Under the pieces are notes generated by a model, which made no database searches, was not told the DNA's origin, and saw nothing but the letters and a program-made list of their open reading frames with translations. A stretch of 45,606 bases of DNA from Nostoc sp. LEGE 12450 (GTDB taxonomy: Bacteria; Cyanobacteriota; Cyanobacteriia; Cyanobacteriales; Nostocaceae), in the NCBI RefSeq assembly GCF_015206895.1, contig NZ_JADEXU010000056.1:1-45606 (forward strand), written 5' to 3'. This document shows, one piece after another, positions 35,337 through 44,220 of this stretch. Each line of letters opens with the position of its first letter. The first letter of the stretch is position 1. The position numbers and the translations under genes are program-made.

Positions 35337-36578
35337 ATGGTATTATCACTGTCTTCTCATAACGTTATCCAGTATCTGCAAGAAGCGGGGCTGTGTAGCT
35401 CAGAAGATGACGCATCAGATAAATCTGAGTTGCCAGGAAGTAGTAAGAACAGTTTCGATTTACTCGTGACTCTAGCAGATAATCGTAAACTGCTTATTAA
35501 ACAAGAACGTAACGTTAAAAGCAATGACGGCGCTCCTCATGAATTGTTTCAGGAGTGGCTATTTCATCAGTTGCTCCAACAGTTTCCAGTTCTCGGCAAT
35601 ATTTCCGCGATCGCACCGTTGGTAGTTCATTTTGACGAAGAAAATTCTATCCTTGTCCGCAACTACTCAAGTGAATATCGGGAACTTGCGACATTGTACC
35701 ACAACAATGAGATTTGTCCACAAGAAATTGCCACTGCGATCGGCACTACTTTAGCGGGACTCCATCGCGCAACCTACAACCGCCGAGAATATCGGGATTT
35801 TATGGCAACTGCTCCCCAAGGAGAGTTTCGCTATGGCTTTTACAATCCGGCGCAAGGGGTAGAGTCAATTGGGCCGGAGATTTTTGGGACGGTTCCCACG
35901 GATGCGCTGAAATTTTATCTACTCTACCAGCAATCGGAGAGTTTGGAATCTGCGATCGCAGATTTGGCGTATGACTGGAATCCTTGCTGCTTGACTCACA
36001 ACGACCTGAAATTGAACAACATCTTGGTTCATTCCAGGTGGGAAAAACTAGATAATTGCTTAGTAAGACTAATTAATTGGGAAGCTTGTTCTTGGGGAGA
36101 TCCAGCTTTTGATTTAGGGACTTTACTAGCAAGCTATTTACAAATTTGGCTCAATAGCCTCGTCGTAGATCCCACCATTGAGTTACAAGAATCTCTACAT
36201 CTGGCTTTGACACCGTTGGAGAGTTTACAACCCTCAATTATTGCCCTCATTAGGGCTTATCTAAATGCTTTCCCAATGATTTTGGAATACCGCAGTGACT
36301 TTATTGTGCGCGTTATTCAGTTTGCAGGGCTGGCACTAATTCATCAAATTCAGGATATGATTACCTGCCGAAAATCTTTTAATAATGCTGATATTTGTAT
36401 GCTCCAAGTGGCTAAAAGTTTACTCACTATGCCACAGCAAGGTGTACTGACTATTTTCGGAATATCAGAGTCAGAAATCCTTAACCCTGTGGGGAAAGTT
36501 CATAAACTTCCTCAGCCTGTAAAAGAGCCACAGCTACTTCGTCTTTATTACGAAAAAACTCGGCTTCGTGGTTGTTAA
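35337..36578 (+). CDS. APH-family phosphotransferase paired with a HopA1-like protein
   Basis: Predicted kinase of the aminoglycoside-phosphotransferase (protein-kinase-like) fold, 413 residues. The Brenner-type catalytic loop HNDLKLNNILV begins at H221, with catalytic D223. The following metal-binding motif, normally IDWE or IDFE, reads LINWEACSWGDPAFDLG, so the Asp is Asn. The N-lobe shows RKLLIKQER as a candidate Lys strand. The gene lies 86 bp upstream of a HopA1-family gene on the same strand. This pairing is known from class V lanthipeptide (LxmK/LxmY-like) and thioviridamide-type clusters, where the two phosphorylate and eliminate Ser/Thr. Antibiotic resistance is therefore not the likely role. 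No precursor peptide gene was recognised. Confidence 0.75.
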   Translation: MVLSLSSHNVIQYLQEAGLCSSEDDASDKSELPGSSKNSFDLLVTLADNRKLLIKQERNVKSNDGAPHELFQEWLFHQLLQQFPVLGNISAIAPLVVHFDEENSILVRNYSSEYRELATLYHNNEICPQEIATAIGTTLAGLHRATYNRREYRDFMATAPQGEFRYGFYNPAQGVESIGPEIFGTVPTDALKFYLLYQQSESLESAIADLAYDWNPCCLTHNDLKLNNILVHSRWEKLDNCLVRLINWEACSWGDPAFDLGTLLASYLQIWLNSLVVDPTIELQESLHLALTPLESLQPSIIALIRAYLNAFPMILEYRSDFIVRVIQFAGLALIHQIQDMITCRKSFNNADICMLQVAKSLLTMPQQGVLTIFGISESEILNPVGKVHKLPQPVKEPQLLRLYYEKTRLRGC

Positions 36579-36664
36579 TAGCAGGGAGCAGAAAAATTAT
36601 GAATTCTGACTCCTAACTTCTACTCCTGAATTCTGTTTTTAAAGTTTGAGTTCTAAATGGATTA

Positions 36665-37753
36665 ATGCTAAATTACTCTATCAATCAACCGCTAAATTCT
36701 CTATTCGATATTGCTAAGAATATTCAGATTGAGCCAAATTTTTGTATTTATCATCCCAATTATCAACCCTTTGCTCTGCCGAATAAAGTAGCCGATAGAT
36801 TTCAGCAAAATTCTGTAGATTTACAACAGAAATATCTAACTCTACTGCTGCGAAACTTTCTTTATGGGATCTATTACAATGGCTCTCTACAAAGTACTTT
36901 AGCAGTCAATACTGATAGTAGTAATTGCCCATCAAAGCAGAATTTAGCAGATAATTCCATATTAGAAATTGATTGGAACTTTTACGAGCATCTACACGCC
37001 AGTAATCACGGCATAGGTTACTTTGACCCTCGATGGCAGGTATTGCGAAAAGAACCTGATGGGACTATGGCTGTGACTAAAGGCGGTTTAACACTTTATG
37101 TTGAGCCAGACTGCCATCTCAAATCCAACAAAAAATCTACCAAAGTGGGCGATATGGTAGCAATCTGGATGCCCAAAAATCGATTGCAAAATGGCTCTTA
37201 CTTGGCAGTTAGTAATGTCGGACAGGAACGGCAAAGCAACCCCGATACTGATTTGGGAGCAGGGCGAATTTACTTTAACTTTACGCCATCTGGTGCGATC
37301 GCTCTCATGGAAAGTCTGACAATGCAATTGAATGCAGCTTCCATTCCCTTTAGCTTTCAGGTTCTTCACAACCCTTCTGCATACGGACGCTATGATTCGG
37401 GGCTACTCTACTTTGAACTCCCCGACTATCCAGCAATCCGTACAATCCTTCAGGCTGTTTATATAGAAAATCAATCCCATTTCCAGCCCGAAATCCCCTT
37501 GTTTACCAAATTTTTAGCCCCAGGTTTAGGTTTAGCTGAGGAACCAACCCAAAAATTTGCCGCACAAGAAAGTTTTGGGATGAACCGTTGCCAAATTGTC
37601 GCCAATGCTTTGTTGGAAGCTTGGCAGAAAGGTAAGAATGCGATGGAGGAACGGATGAGAGTTATTGACCAACACTTTGCGCGACACCTAATAGATTTGC
37701 AGCGTCCTTACCTCAATCCCAGTTCTGAGGATATATATAAGCCATTAAACTGA
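36665..37753 (+). CDS. HopA1-family protein (putative lyase partner)
   Basis: A 362-residue protein of the T3SS effector HopA1 family, which also occurs in cyanobacteria and actinobacteria without any type III system. Visible family blocks are GIGYFDPRWQVL, VTKGGLTLYVEPDCHL, GAGRIYFNFTPSGA, FQVLHNPSAYGRYDSGLLYFE, FTKFLAPGLGLAEEP and SFGMNRCQIVANALLEAW. In class V lanthipeptide and thioamitide pathways HopA1-like proteins act as lyases or dehydration partners of an APH-like kinase, and the gene directly upstream encodes such a kinase. That function is inferred here, not shown. ATG start; the 86-bp gap upstream holds heptamer-like repeats (ATTCTGACTCC). Confidence 0.78.
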   Translation: MLNYSINQPLNSLFDIAKNIQIEPNFCIYHPNYQPFALPNKVADRFQQNSVDLQQKYLTLLLRNFLYGIYYNGSLQSTLAVNTDSSNCPSKQNLADNSILEIDWNFYEHLHASNHGIGYFDPRWQVLRKEPDGTMAVTKGGLTLYVEPDCHLKSNKKSTKVGDMVAIWMPKNRLQNGSYLAVSNVGQERQSNPDTDLGAGRIYFNFTPSGAIALMESLTMQLNAASIPFSFQVLHNPSAYGRYDSGLLYFELPDYPAIRTILQAVYIENQSHFQPEIPLFTKFLAPGLGLAEEPTQKFAAQESFGMNRCQIVANALLEAWQKGKNAMEERMRVIDQHFARHLIDLQRPYLNPSSEDIYKPLN

Positions 37754-37763
37754 TTAATTGGGC

Positions 37764-37855
37764 ATGGGGCATGGAGATAAGGGAGTAGAGGAGCATAGGA
37801 GAAGTTGCAGCAAGTTTTTTCCCAATCCCCAATGCCCAATTCCCAATTCCCAAAT
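37764..37855. repeat. Heptamer repeat block between convergent genes
   Basis: GGGCATGGGGCATGG on the left and CCCAATCCCCAATGCCCAAT on the right, which can partly pair. It is intergenic STRR-type sequence and may serve as terminator for both flanking genes. Confidence 0.6.
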
Positions 37856-38638
37856 TTAAAATTCCACAATTACCGGCGTATGGTCGCTGGGTTGGGTTGA
37901 TTTTCTGGGTTCGGCATCAATAATACAACTTGTAGCACGCTCATACAGCACGGGTGTGAGATAGTGATGGTCAATCCGCCAACCTAAGTTGCGACGAAAG
38001 GCGGCGGCGCGATAATCCCACCAGCTATAATTTCCGCCTTCTGTGGTGAATTTGCGAAAAGCATCGGCAAACCCTAGTTGCAGAATCTCGCGCAAGGCTT
38101 GACGCTCGGTTTCTGTTGCCATAATGTGATTTTCTGTACTCACTTGTTCGTGAATATCCTTGTCTTCTAGGGCGATGTTGAAGTCACCGCACACACAAAT
38201 TGCAGGTTCCGACAGCGCAAGCACTCGCAAATACTCGTGTAGCGCTGTTAACCAGCGCAGTTTGTATTCATATTTCTCAGTTCCTACTGCTGCACCGTTG
38301 GGAACATATAAGTTAACAATGCGAACACCATCAATTACACCTGTTATTACCCGTTTTTGCTCATCCCATTCGTGGTGTAAATCTGGCAAAATCGCCCTAA
38401 ACCCGCTACTTACGTTTAAAAGTGGCTGGCGGCTAATCAGGGCTACGCCATTATAAGATTTCTGTCCTGATATATAAAGGTTATAGCCCAACTGCTCAAA
38501 AGGCGATCGCGGAAACTCGGCATCCGCAACTTTGGTTTCTTGTAAGCAGAGAACATCAACGGGATTGTTAGTTAACCAATCAGTAACCTGTTCGAGGCGA
38601 GTGCGAATTGAGTTGACGTTCCAAGTAGCGATTTTCAT
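37856..38638 (-). CDS. xth: Exodeoxyribonuclease III (AP endonuclease)
   Basis: Base-excision repair enzyme that cuts DNA 5' of abasic sites and has 3'-phosphatase/exonuclease activity. The 260-residue protein carries the full exonuclease III/EEP motif series: KIATWNVNSIRTRL at the N-terminus, CLQETK with the metal-binding Glu at residue 34, NLYVPNG, VCGDFNIALEDKDIH, and the C-terminal SDHTPVIVEF with the catalytic His. The WWDYRAAAFRRNLGWRIDHHYLT block is typical of bacterial xth. It is convergent with the HopA1 gene and probably monocistronic. Confidence 0.95.
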   Translation of the reverse strand: MKIATWNVNSIRTRLEQVTDWLTNNPVDVLCLQETKVADAEFPRSPFEQLGYNLYISGQKSYNGVALISRQPLLNVSSGFRAILPDLHHEWDEQKRVITGVIDGVRIVNLYVPNGAAVGTEKYEYKLRWLTALHEYLRVLALSEPAICVCGDFNIALEDKDIHEQVSTENHIMATETERQALREILQLGFADAFRKFTTEGGNYSWWDYRAAAFRRNLGWRIDHHYLTPVLYERATSCIIDAEPRKSTQPSDHTPVIVEF

Positions 38639-39094
38639 TAGTTATCAGAATTTTTTGAAACTTAATAATTACAAATTGTGTAATTATTGTACAATTACTT
38701 AATATTTATAATTTCTTTTCCATTTCCCAATTACGTTTAAACAAACCTTTAATCATTTGATCCCATTGAATATTTTAGTATTGTCAGCTACCAAATATTC
38801 AATTTTGTAAGTTCTGCTACAAAATATTCTACTTCATTATGATCCTCAAGACAGATGCAACAACTAATTGATTAGTTATACGTTAGAAATGTAACTCAGG
38901 GCTGACTTTTGCCGAATAGTCCTTTATATTTGTAGACAGAAAATTTGCGGGACGGTTAATCGGTATTGCACTTTTGGTAGCCTGTTAGGTTAATTTAAAT
39001 GTCAAAATAGTAAGTACAAATGCTCTGTTCTCATACAATAATGATGCAACTCATTATATTGAGGACAATTTCATCGACTGAACCAAAAAAACTT
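38639..39094. other. AT-rich divergent intergenic region
   Basis: 456 bp between xth and the GT4 gene when the downstream ATG is used. An imperfect dyad TAATTACAAATTGTGTAATTA lies near 38665. Promoters for both genes are expected here. No small gene or RNA was recognised. Confidence 0.4.
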
Positions 39095-40165
39095 ATGAAA
39101 ATCGCTCAAGTTGCCCCCTTATGGGAAAGGGTTCCACCTCCTAGTTATGGAGGAATAGAACTGGTAGTGAGTCGCTTGACTGATGAACTTGTTCGTCGCG
39201 GTCATGAGGTAACATTATTTGCCTCTGGCGATTCTCAAACTTTGGCTTATTTAGAAGCAGTATATCCGCGTGCATTACGCTTAGACCCGAATGTTAAAGA
39301 GTATGCAGTGTACGAAATGCTAGAACTGAGCAAAGTTTACCAACGTGCTAAAGAATTCGATCTTATCCATTCTCATGTAGGGATTTCGGCATTACCTTTA
39401 GCGAGTTTTATAACAGCAACTTCTACAGTGCATACCCTGCACAATAATTTTACCAACGACAATCGGCACGCATTTAGCTACTACCAGAAGCAACCATACA
39501 TCAGCATTAGTAACTCGCAGCGTCAAGTCGATCTAAATTATGTTGGCACTGTTTATAACGGAATTGAGCTAGCAGATTATCCTTTCGTAGCCCAACCGTC
39601 AGAACCTCCATATTTGGCATTTTTAGGCCGTTTTTCGCCAGAAAAAGGGCCACACCATGCGATCGCTATTGCAAAGCAGAGTGGTTGGTGCTTGAAGATG
39701 GCAGGAAAGGTTGATGTTAGAGACTCTGAGTTTTTTGAACAAGAGATTGCCCCCCACATTGATGGTCAGCAAATTGAATATCTCGGCGAAATTAACCACG
39801 CCGAAAAAACTGAACTTCTGGGCAATGCTGCCATAACTCTTTTTCCCATTAACTGGCAAGAACCTTTTGGCTTAGTAATGATTGAATCAATGGCAACTGG
39901 TACACCAGTAATTGCCATGAATTTCGGTTCAGTACCTGAAGTAATTGCCCACGGCAAAACAGGCTTTATCTGCAAAAGCTATGCAGAAATGACGGCAATG
40001 ATTCCCCTAGCTTTGGAACTCAATCGTCAAACCTGTCGAAAATATGTAGAAAGCAACTTTAGTGTTAACCAAATGGTTAACGGATATGAAGCTATTTACA
40101 GACAAATTATTAAAGACCGCATAGAATCGAATGGTCGCATTAATGCTACCAAAATACATTTTTAA
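39095..40165 (+). CDS. Family 4 glycosyltransferase
   Basis: Predicted retaining GT-B glycosyltransferase, cytosolic or membrane-associated. The N-terminus MKIAQVAPLWERVPPPSYGGIELVVSRLTDEL holds the GGIE acceptor-side loop. The C-domain has FLGRFSPEKGPHHAIAIAK, and the donor-binding EPFGLVMIESMATGTPVIAMNFGSVPEVI is the GT4 E(x7)E region. From ATG 39095 the protein is 356 residues. A start at 39020 would add 25 residues (MLCSHTIMMQLII..) unlike the family, so the later start is preferred though it lacks a clear SD. The acceptor and sugar are unknown; a cell-surface polysaccharide role is the general expectation. Confidence 0.88.
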   Translation: MKIAQVAPLWERVPPPSYGGIELVVSRLTDELVRRGHEVTLFASGDSQTLAYLEAVYPRALRLDPNVKEYAVYEMLELSKVYQRAKEFDLIHSHVGISALPLASFITATSTVHTLHNNFTNDNRHAFSYYQKQPYISISNSQRQVDLNYVGTVYNGIELADYPFVAQPSEPPYLAFLGRFSPEKGPHHAIAIAKQSGWCLKMAGKVDVRDSEFFEQEIAPHIDGQQIEYLGEINHAEKTELLGNAAITLFPINWQEPFGLVMIESMATGTPVIAMNFGSVPEVIAHGKTGFICKSYAEMTAMIPLALELNRQTCRKYVESNFSVNQMVNGYEAIYRQIIKDRIESNGRINATKIHF

Positions 40166-40221
40166 TCAACTGCTTTTTTTGGCTGAGTTTAAACAACAAA
40201 TTTTTTAAGGAGGACATTGGT

Positions 40222-40407
40222 ATGAGTACGAGAGCCAACACTTGCCCATGTTGCGGTGGTTCCCTCCTGCGTCATGCCCGTCATGGTGAACTATATTGGT
40301 TTTGCCTGTCGTGCCGACAAGAAGTACCGTTATTAACTGTTATTCGCTTACCTAATGTGGATACCCGGAACACCGGAGTTGTTCCCCAGCCAGTGGTAAA
40401 TACCTAG
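40222..40407 (+). CDS. Small zinc-ribbon protein
   Basis: A 61-residue protein with two CxxC pairs (CPCCG near residue 8 and CLSC near 28) forming a probable treble-clef or zinc-ribbon site, then a short tail with no other motif. It has the best ribosome-binding site seen in the window, AAGGAGG 7 nt before the ATG, which supports it as a real, well-translated gene. It lies 56 bp after the GT4 gene on the same strand and may be cotranscribed. I do not recognise a specific function; nucleic-acid or protein binding is the usual role of such ribbons. Confidence 0.75.
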   Translation: MSTRANTCPCCGGSLLRHARHGELYWFCLSCRQEVPLLTVIRLPNVDTRNTGVVPQPVVNT

Positions 40408-40459
40408 TTCTTGCAATTTTTAAATAGATAAAATTTGACTAAAAATCAATACTGATTTG

Positions 40460-40520
40460 TTTAGACCTATAAATTAGCTCCAACTGATAAAATCGGATGG
40501 AGCTAATTTATAGGTTTAAA
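40460..40520. promoter_or_regulatory. 23-bp inverted repeat across the dehydrogenase start codon
   Basis: Arms at 40460-40482 and 40498-40520 differ at one position (core ACCTATAAATTAGCTCCA / TGGAGCTAATTTATAGGT is perfect over 18 bp). The 15-nt loop ends with the first base of the annotated ATG (40497-40499), so the start would be held in a hairpin. Confidence 0.8.
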
Positions 40521-41546
40521 GCTTTGTTAGCAGCGTTACTTTATGGGCAAGAAGATTTACGGTTAGAGCAAGTTCCTGACCCCACTCCGGCGGCTGGTGA
40601 AGTTGTAATTCAAGTAGGGGCAGCAACAACTTGTGGTACAGATTTGAAGGTTTGGCGGCGTGGTGGTCATGCCAAGATGTTGAAACCGCCAACGCTATTT
40701 GGTCACGAAGGTGCTGGGCGAATTGTTGCCTTGGGTGCAGGCGTTACAAATTGGCAAGTAGGCGATCGCATTGTTGCTAATAATTCTGCTCCATGCATGA
40801 AGTGCTTTTTTTGTCAACGCCAAGAGTATTCTTTATGTCCGAATCTGACCTGGAATAACGGGACTTTTGCGGAATACTTGAAAATTCCCGCACCGATAGT
40901 AGAGCATAATTTGTTGCAGATTCCCGATGAGTTGCCGTGGGAATTGGCAGCGATGACGGAACCCTTAGCTTGTGTGTTGCATGGTGTAGCCCGTTCTAAT
41001 ATTAAGCCCAAAGATCGAGTAGTCGTCTTAGGAGATGGGGCAATTGGGCTGATGTTTGTGGCGGCGTTGAGTGGTCAAGCTGAGGTGTTGTTGTGGGGAG
41101 GTAATAACCACAGGCTAGAAATTGGTCAGAAATTAGGTGCAACCCAGACTTTTAATTATCATCAAATCCCGGATATTCCCAGTGTGGTGAAAGAGCTTAC
41201 TCAAGGATGGGGCGCAGATGTAGTGATTGAAGCCACAGGTGTACCAAGTGTTTGGGAAACTGCGATCGCTTGCGCCCGTCCTGGTGCAACAGTTAACTTA
41301 TTCGGTGGATGTCCACGAGATACCAGCATTATCGTCAATACAGAACAGCTACACTACAGCGAACTGACAATCAAAGGCGTGTTTCACAATACACCAGAAT
41401 ATGTGCGGGAGGCGTTGGCACTAATCGCTAGTCGCAAAATACCCTTTGAGTTACTTATTAGTGAACAGCGACCATTAAAAGATTTAGAACAGGTGTTTTG
41501 TGAGATGAAGGCACGACAAGTAATTAAAGCAGCAATGATTCCTTAG
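40497..41546 (+). CDS. Zinc-dependent alcohol dehydrogenase (MDR family)
   Basis: Medium-chain dehydrogenase/reductase related to threonine and sorbitol dehydrogenases. Catalytic zinc ligands are suggested by TTCGTD (Cys near 43) and GHEGAGRIV (His-Glu). The structural-zinc cysteines appear in CMKCFFCQRQEYSLC. The Rossmann motif is VVVLGDGAIGLMFV, and WGADVVIEATGVPS is the typical cofactor-domain segment. The 349-residue length is normal. The family usually begins about seven residues later (KALLAALLYGQEDL), so the true start may be an internal TTG, but ATG 40497 is kept. The substrate is unknown. Confidence 0.88.
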   Translation: MELIYRFKALLAALLYGQEDLRLEQVPDPTPAAGEVVIQVGAATTCGTDLKVWRRGGHAKMLKPPTLFGHEGAGRIVALGAGVTNWQVGDRIVANNSAPCMKCFFCQRQEYSLCPNLTWNNGTFAEYLKIPAPIVEHNLLQIPDELPWELAAMTEPLACVLHGVARSNIKPKDRVVVLGDGAIGLMFVAALSGQAEVLLWGGNNHRLEIGQKLGATQTFNYHQIPDIPSVVKELTQGWGADVVIEATGVPSVWETAIACARPGATVNLFGGCPRDTSIIVNTEQLHYSELTIKGVFHNTPEYVREALALIASRKIPFELLISEQRPLKDLEQVFCEMKARQVIKAAMIP

Positions 41547-41601
41547 ATCATGTTAATTACAGTGTGAGCAAGAATTTAATACCCAATGCCCAATGCCCTA
41601 C

Positions 41602-43221
41602 TTACAGACGATTAATTTCTTTTGTAACTAACTTCCAGCCTTCAGCTTGGTCAATTAACTTCATCGAATCTAGCTGGAGATTGTTCAAAGCAGATGCATG
41701 AAGTAAAAAGTAGGGTTGCCCGTTATAGTGCCAATAATATTCCAGTTCGCCAACAGAAGCGGGAATGATGGTGCGATCGCTATAATAATCCAACGAGGGA
41801 CGATGGTAAGCAAAAGATGTGTAAATCTTCCTCGTAGCTGGATTTGCCCGTACAATCATGGCGGCGACTGGTTTAACTGGATAGGCTTCAGATAATTCCC
41901 AAACCCAGTAGTTAGATTTCATTAACAGCAGCAGCGAAAGATAACTTCCCCAAAACAAAATCTTCAGAAATTGCCCGTCGCCTCGTTCTGCCAAAATAGC
42001 TGCTAAGGTCATAGTTAAAGCGACTGCGGCAAAAATCAGTTGTAAATCTGTTTGTGATGTTGTACCCCAACTGAAATAAAGGCTACCAGCAGAAGCAACT
42101 ACAGCAAGTATCGCCAAACCAGCAACCCAAGCGCGGGGATAGGATGAAAGTAAAGGCGAATTTTCTGTCTCTGATAACTGGATACCAAAAGCTAAAGCTA
42201 AACTGGGGTAAATCGGGAATAAATACCAGGGGACTTTGGTAATCATGAAAGAAATTACCAATAGATAAACACCACCCCACGCCATTACTAGTTTTGCCCA
42301 GCTAAGGTTGCGATTTTCCCAGGTTAAGCGGACAGTTTGCGGTAAAAATAATAACCACGGCCATGTGTATTTGAGAAGTTCAACCACATAGTACCAAGGT
42401 GGTTCAGAATTACCCTCTACAAATGAGCCAATTCGACCTAGTGATGGGTTTACAAGCCCAACTTGGGCGAAAGTGTAACCATAGTGAATTAGTTGGGCAC
42501 TATACCAACCAGCTACAGGCACAATGCCAATGAAGATTGCTATCCACAGATAGTAACAGGTGAGCAGCCGTGGCGTATCCCAAAACAGAAATACGATCGC
42601 GATCGCACCTAGCAACACACCTAACATTCCTTGAGTTAGGCAAATTAACCCAAAACTGACACCAACGCCAAGGCAATAACGTAAATCTCGGCGCGATCGC
42701 AACACGCACAACATCATCACCATCAAAAAACTTACCATCGCCCCATCCAACATTGCCAGCCGCCCATGACGCACCACAGGTAGCATTGTTAGATAAATTA
42801 AGGCGCTATAAATAGCAGCCCAACGTTGGCGAAATATCTCTCGAGCAATGCAATACAGTAAAGGTACAGATGTCGCTGTTAAAATTGCTCCAGGTAGACG
42901 AGTTGTGAACTCATTTTCACCTCCTAGAGAATAAGCCCAGGCAATTAGCAAATGTATCAAAGGCGGCTTGTTATGATATGGTTCGCCTCCTAGCGTTGGG
43001 AAAAGCCAACGCATTGAACCTGTTGGAGCGTGCCAAATTTCACGAGCAACCTGTGCCACAGTCCCTTCATCCCAATCTCGCAGGGGCAATCCTCCCAGAT
43101 TGATGCTAAACAGTAACACTGCTGCCAACAGCAATACTATTAGCCATACCCAATCAATCCATCTGCCAACCGTGCGATGCTGTTTTTCTAGATGACTCCA
43201 AATAAAGCTTCCTTCTTGCAT
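41602..43221 (-). CDS. GT39-type (PMT/ArnT-like) membrane glycosyltransferase
   Basis: Polytopic inner-membrane GT-C glycosyltransferase that uses a lipid-phosphate sugar donor. The 539-residue protein begins with a short cytosolic tail and a first transmembrane helix (VWLIVLLLAAVLLFSINLG). Then comes the catalytic loop RDWDEGTVAQVAREI with the expected acidic pair, and the NKPPLIHLLIAWAYSLGG motif (residues ~94-111) seen in ArnT/PMT relatives. About ten further hydrophobic helices follow, and a soluble C-terminal part (SLDYYSDRTIIPASV). The acceptor is not predictable; cell-envelope glycan or protein glycosylation is likely. It is convergent with the dehydrogenase gene. Confidence 0.88.
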   Translation of the reverse strand: MQEGSFIWSHLEKQHRTVGRWIDWVWLIVLLLAAVLLFSINLGGLPLRDWDEGTVAQVAREIWHAPTGSMRWLFPTLGGEPYHNKPPLIHLLIAWAYSLGGENEFTTRLPGAILTATSVPLLYCIAREIFRQRWAAIYSALIYLTMLPVVRHGRLAMLDGAMVSFLMVMMLCVLRSRRDLRYCLGVGVSFGLICLTQGMLGVLLGAIAIVFLFWDTPRLLTCYYLWIAIFIGIVPVAGWYSAQLIHYGYTFAQVGLVNPSLGRIGSFVEGNSEPPWYYVVELLKYTWPWLLFLPQTVRLTWENRNLSWAKLVMAWGGVYLLVISFMITKVPWYLFPIYPSLALAFGIQLSETENSPLLSSYPRAWVAGLAILAVVASAGSLYFSWGTTSQTDLQLIFAAVALTMTLAAILAERGDGQFLKILFWGSYLSLLLLMKSNYWVWELSEAYPVKPVAAMIVRANPATRKIYTSFAYHRPSLDYYSDRTIIPASVGELEYYWHYNGQPYFLLHASALNNLQLDSMKLIDQAEGWKLVTKEINRL

Positions 43222-44220
43222 ATTCTATGTTAATCATTTTACTTGCTGGTTTGATTACATAGAGACCAAAGCGAATCTCCAATGCTGCCACCCAGTAGCA
43301 ACGTATATTCTTAACAATTGCTAGTTTCCAAGATTAACTCAACTTTATCTAATTAGCGCTATTTTTTGAAAAATTTATCTTAACTATTGAAATAACATAT
43401 AAATCGAAAAATGATAAAAATAATACAGTCCAAAAATTATTTGTCACCTGTTCCTTAGTCCGTAAATTAACTTGTATTTATTTTGTTTTGATCATGACGC
43501 TTAGTTTAATTTTTATCTACTTAGTTTTCATCTAGCTAAATTCAGAAATATATGGAACATTTATTGCAGGATTTTAAGGACGTGCTGAATACTTAAATAA
43601 ATTAGTTTTAATTTATTTGGATAATAATATCACTTACGCAAACAATAGCCAAAACCCTGATAATTAGTTAAGGGCAAGCTACTGCAACACGCTGCGCGAA
43701 CGTACAGAAGTACAGAAGCAAATATACCAGGCGATTAGAAATCGCGGCTACACAAACTAACTCCGCCTACGCGGACTCGAAGAATTTGAAACCCACGGAG
43801 GTGGGTTTTGTTTGTATAGCTGCGTTCGCCCTTGGCGTGCCGGAGGCTCTATTCCATTCGCCAGGGTAGGCGTGTTTTTACTTTTAGGTGAATCCTTAAG
43901 TAATTACCAATATTTTTTAAATCTTCCGGTTCGTTAGCATCTTGCCTTGGAATTTATTCTAAGGCTAATAGCCTTTTTTAAAGCCTCTGGCTAGAAATGC
44001 TCATCATTACCTCTGCCGAAAGTTAACAGACATAGCCTCATTTCAGGCATTCCCATTCGAAGACTTAGAACGAGATAACGAGACATACTAATGAGCAATA
44101 AAATTAAATAGTAGAAACGTTTTATTAATCAAGATTAGGTAAATTTTAGAATTAATTACTGGTTGGATAGTGAATAATTTAGCTATTGCCAGGGATATAT
44201 TTTTATTTTTGATATTGGTA
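43222..44220. other. ~1-kb AT-rich intergenic region without a recognised gene
   Basis: No ORF with coding character and no tRNA fold was found. The left half is very AT-rich. The middle holds a dispersed hairpin repeat (43731-43825) and a GC-richer patch to ~43870 of CGTTCGCCC/GGGTAGGCG type, also repeat-like. A hairpin-like GGCTAATAGCC occurs near 43963. Confidence 0.5.
43731..43825. repeat. Dispersed hairpin repeat (GCTACACAAAC..GTTTGTATAGC)
   Basis: The outer stem GGCTACACAAAC (43746-43757) pairs with GTTTGTATAGC (43810-43820). The inner stem AACCCAC (43790-43796) pairs with GTGGGTT (43801-43807). A GCGATT-AGA-AATCGC hairpin lies at 43731-43745. This form is a familiar intergenic repeat of Nostoc-type genomes. 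Confidence 0.65.

Noticed and set aside
35337..36578. Aminoglycoside resistance kinase
   Set aside because: The APH fold is general; the HopA1-family partner and lack of any resistance context make drug resistance unlikely.
43222..44220. tRNA or small RNA gene in the long gap
   Set aside because: No cloverleaf with a GTTCRA-type T loop and acceptor stem was found; hairpins there match dispersed repeats.
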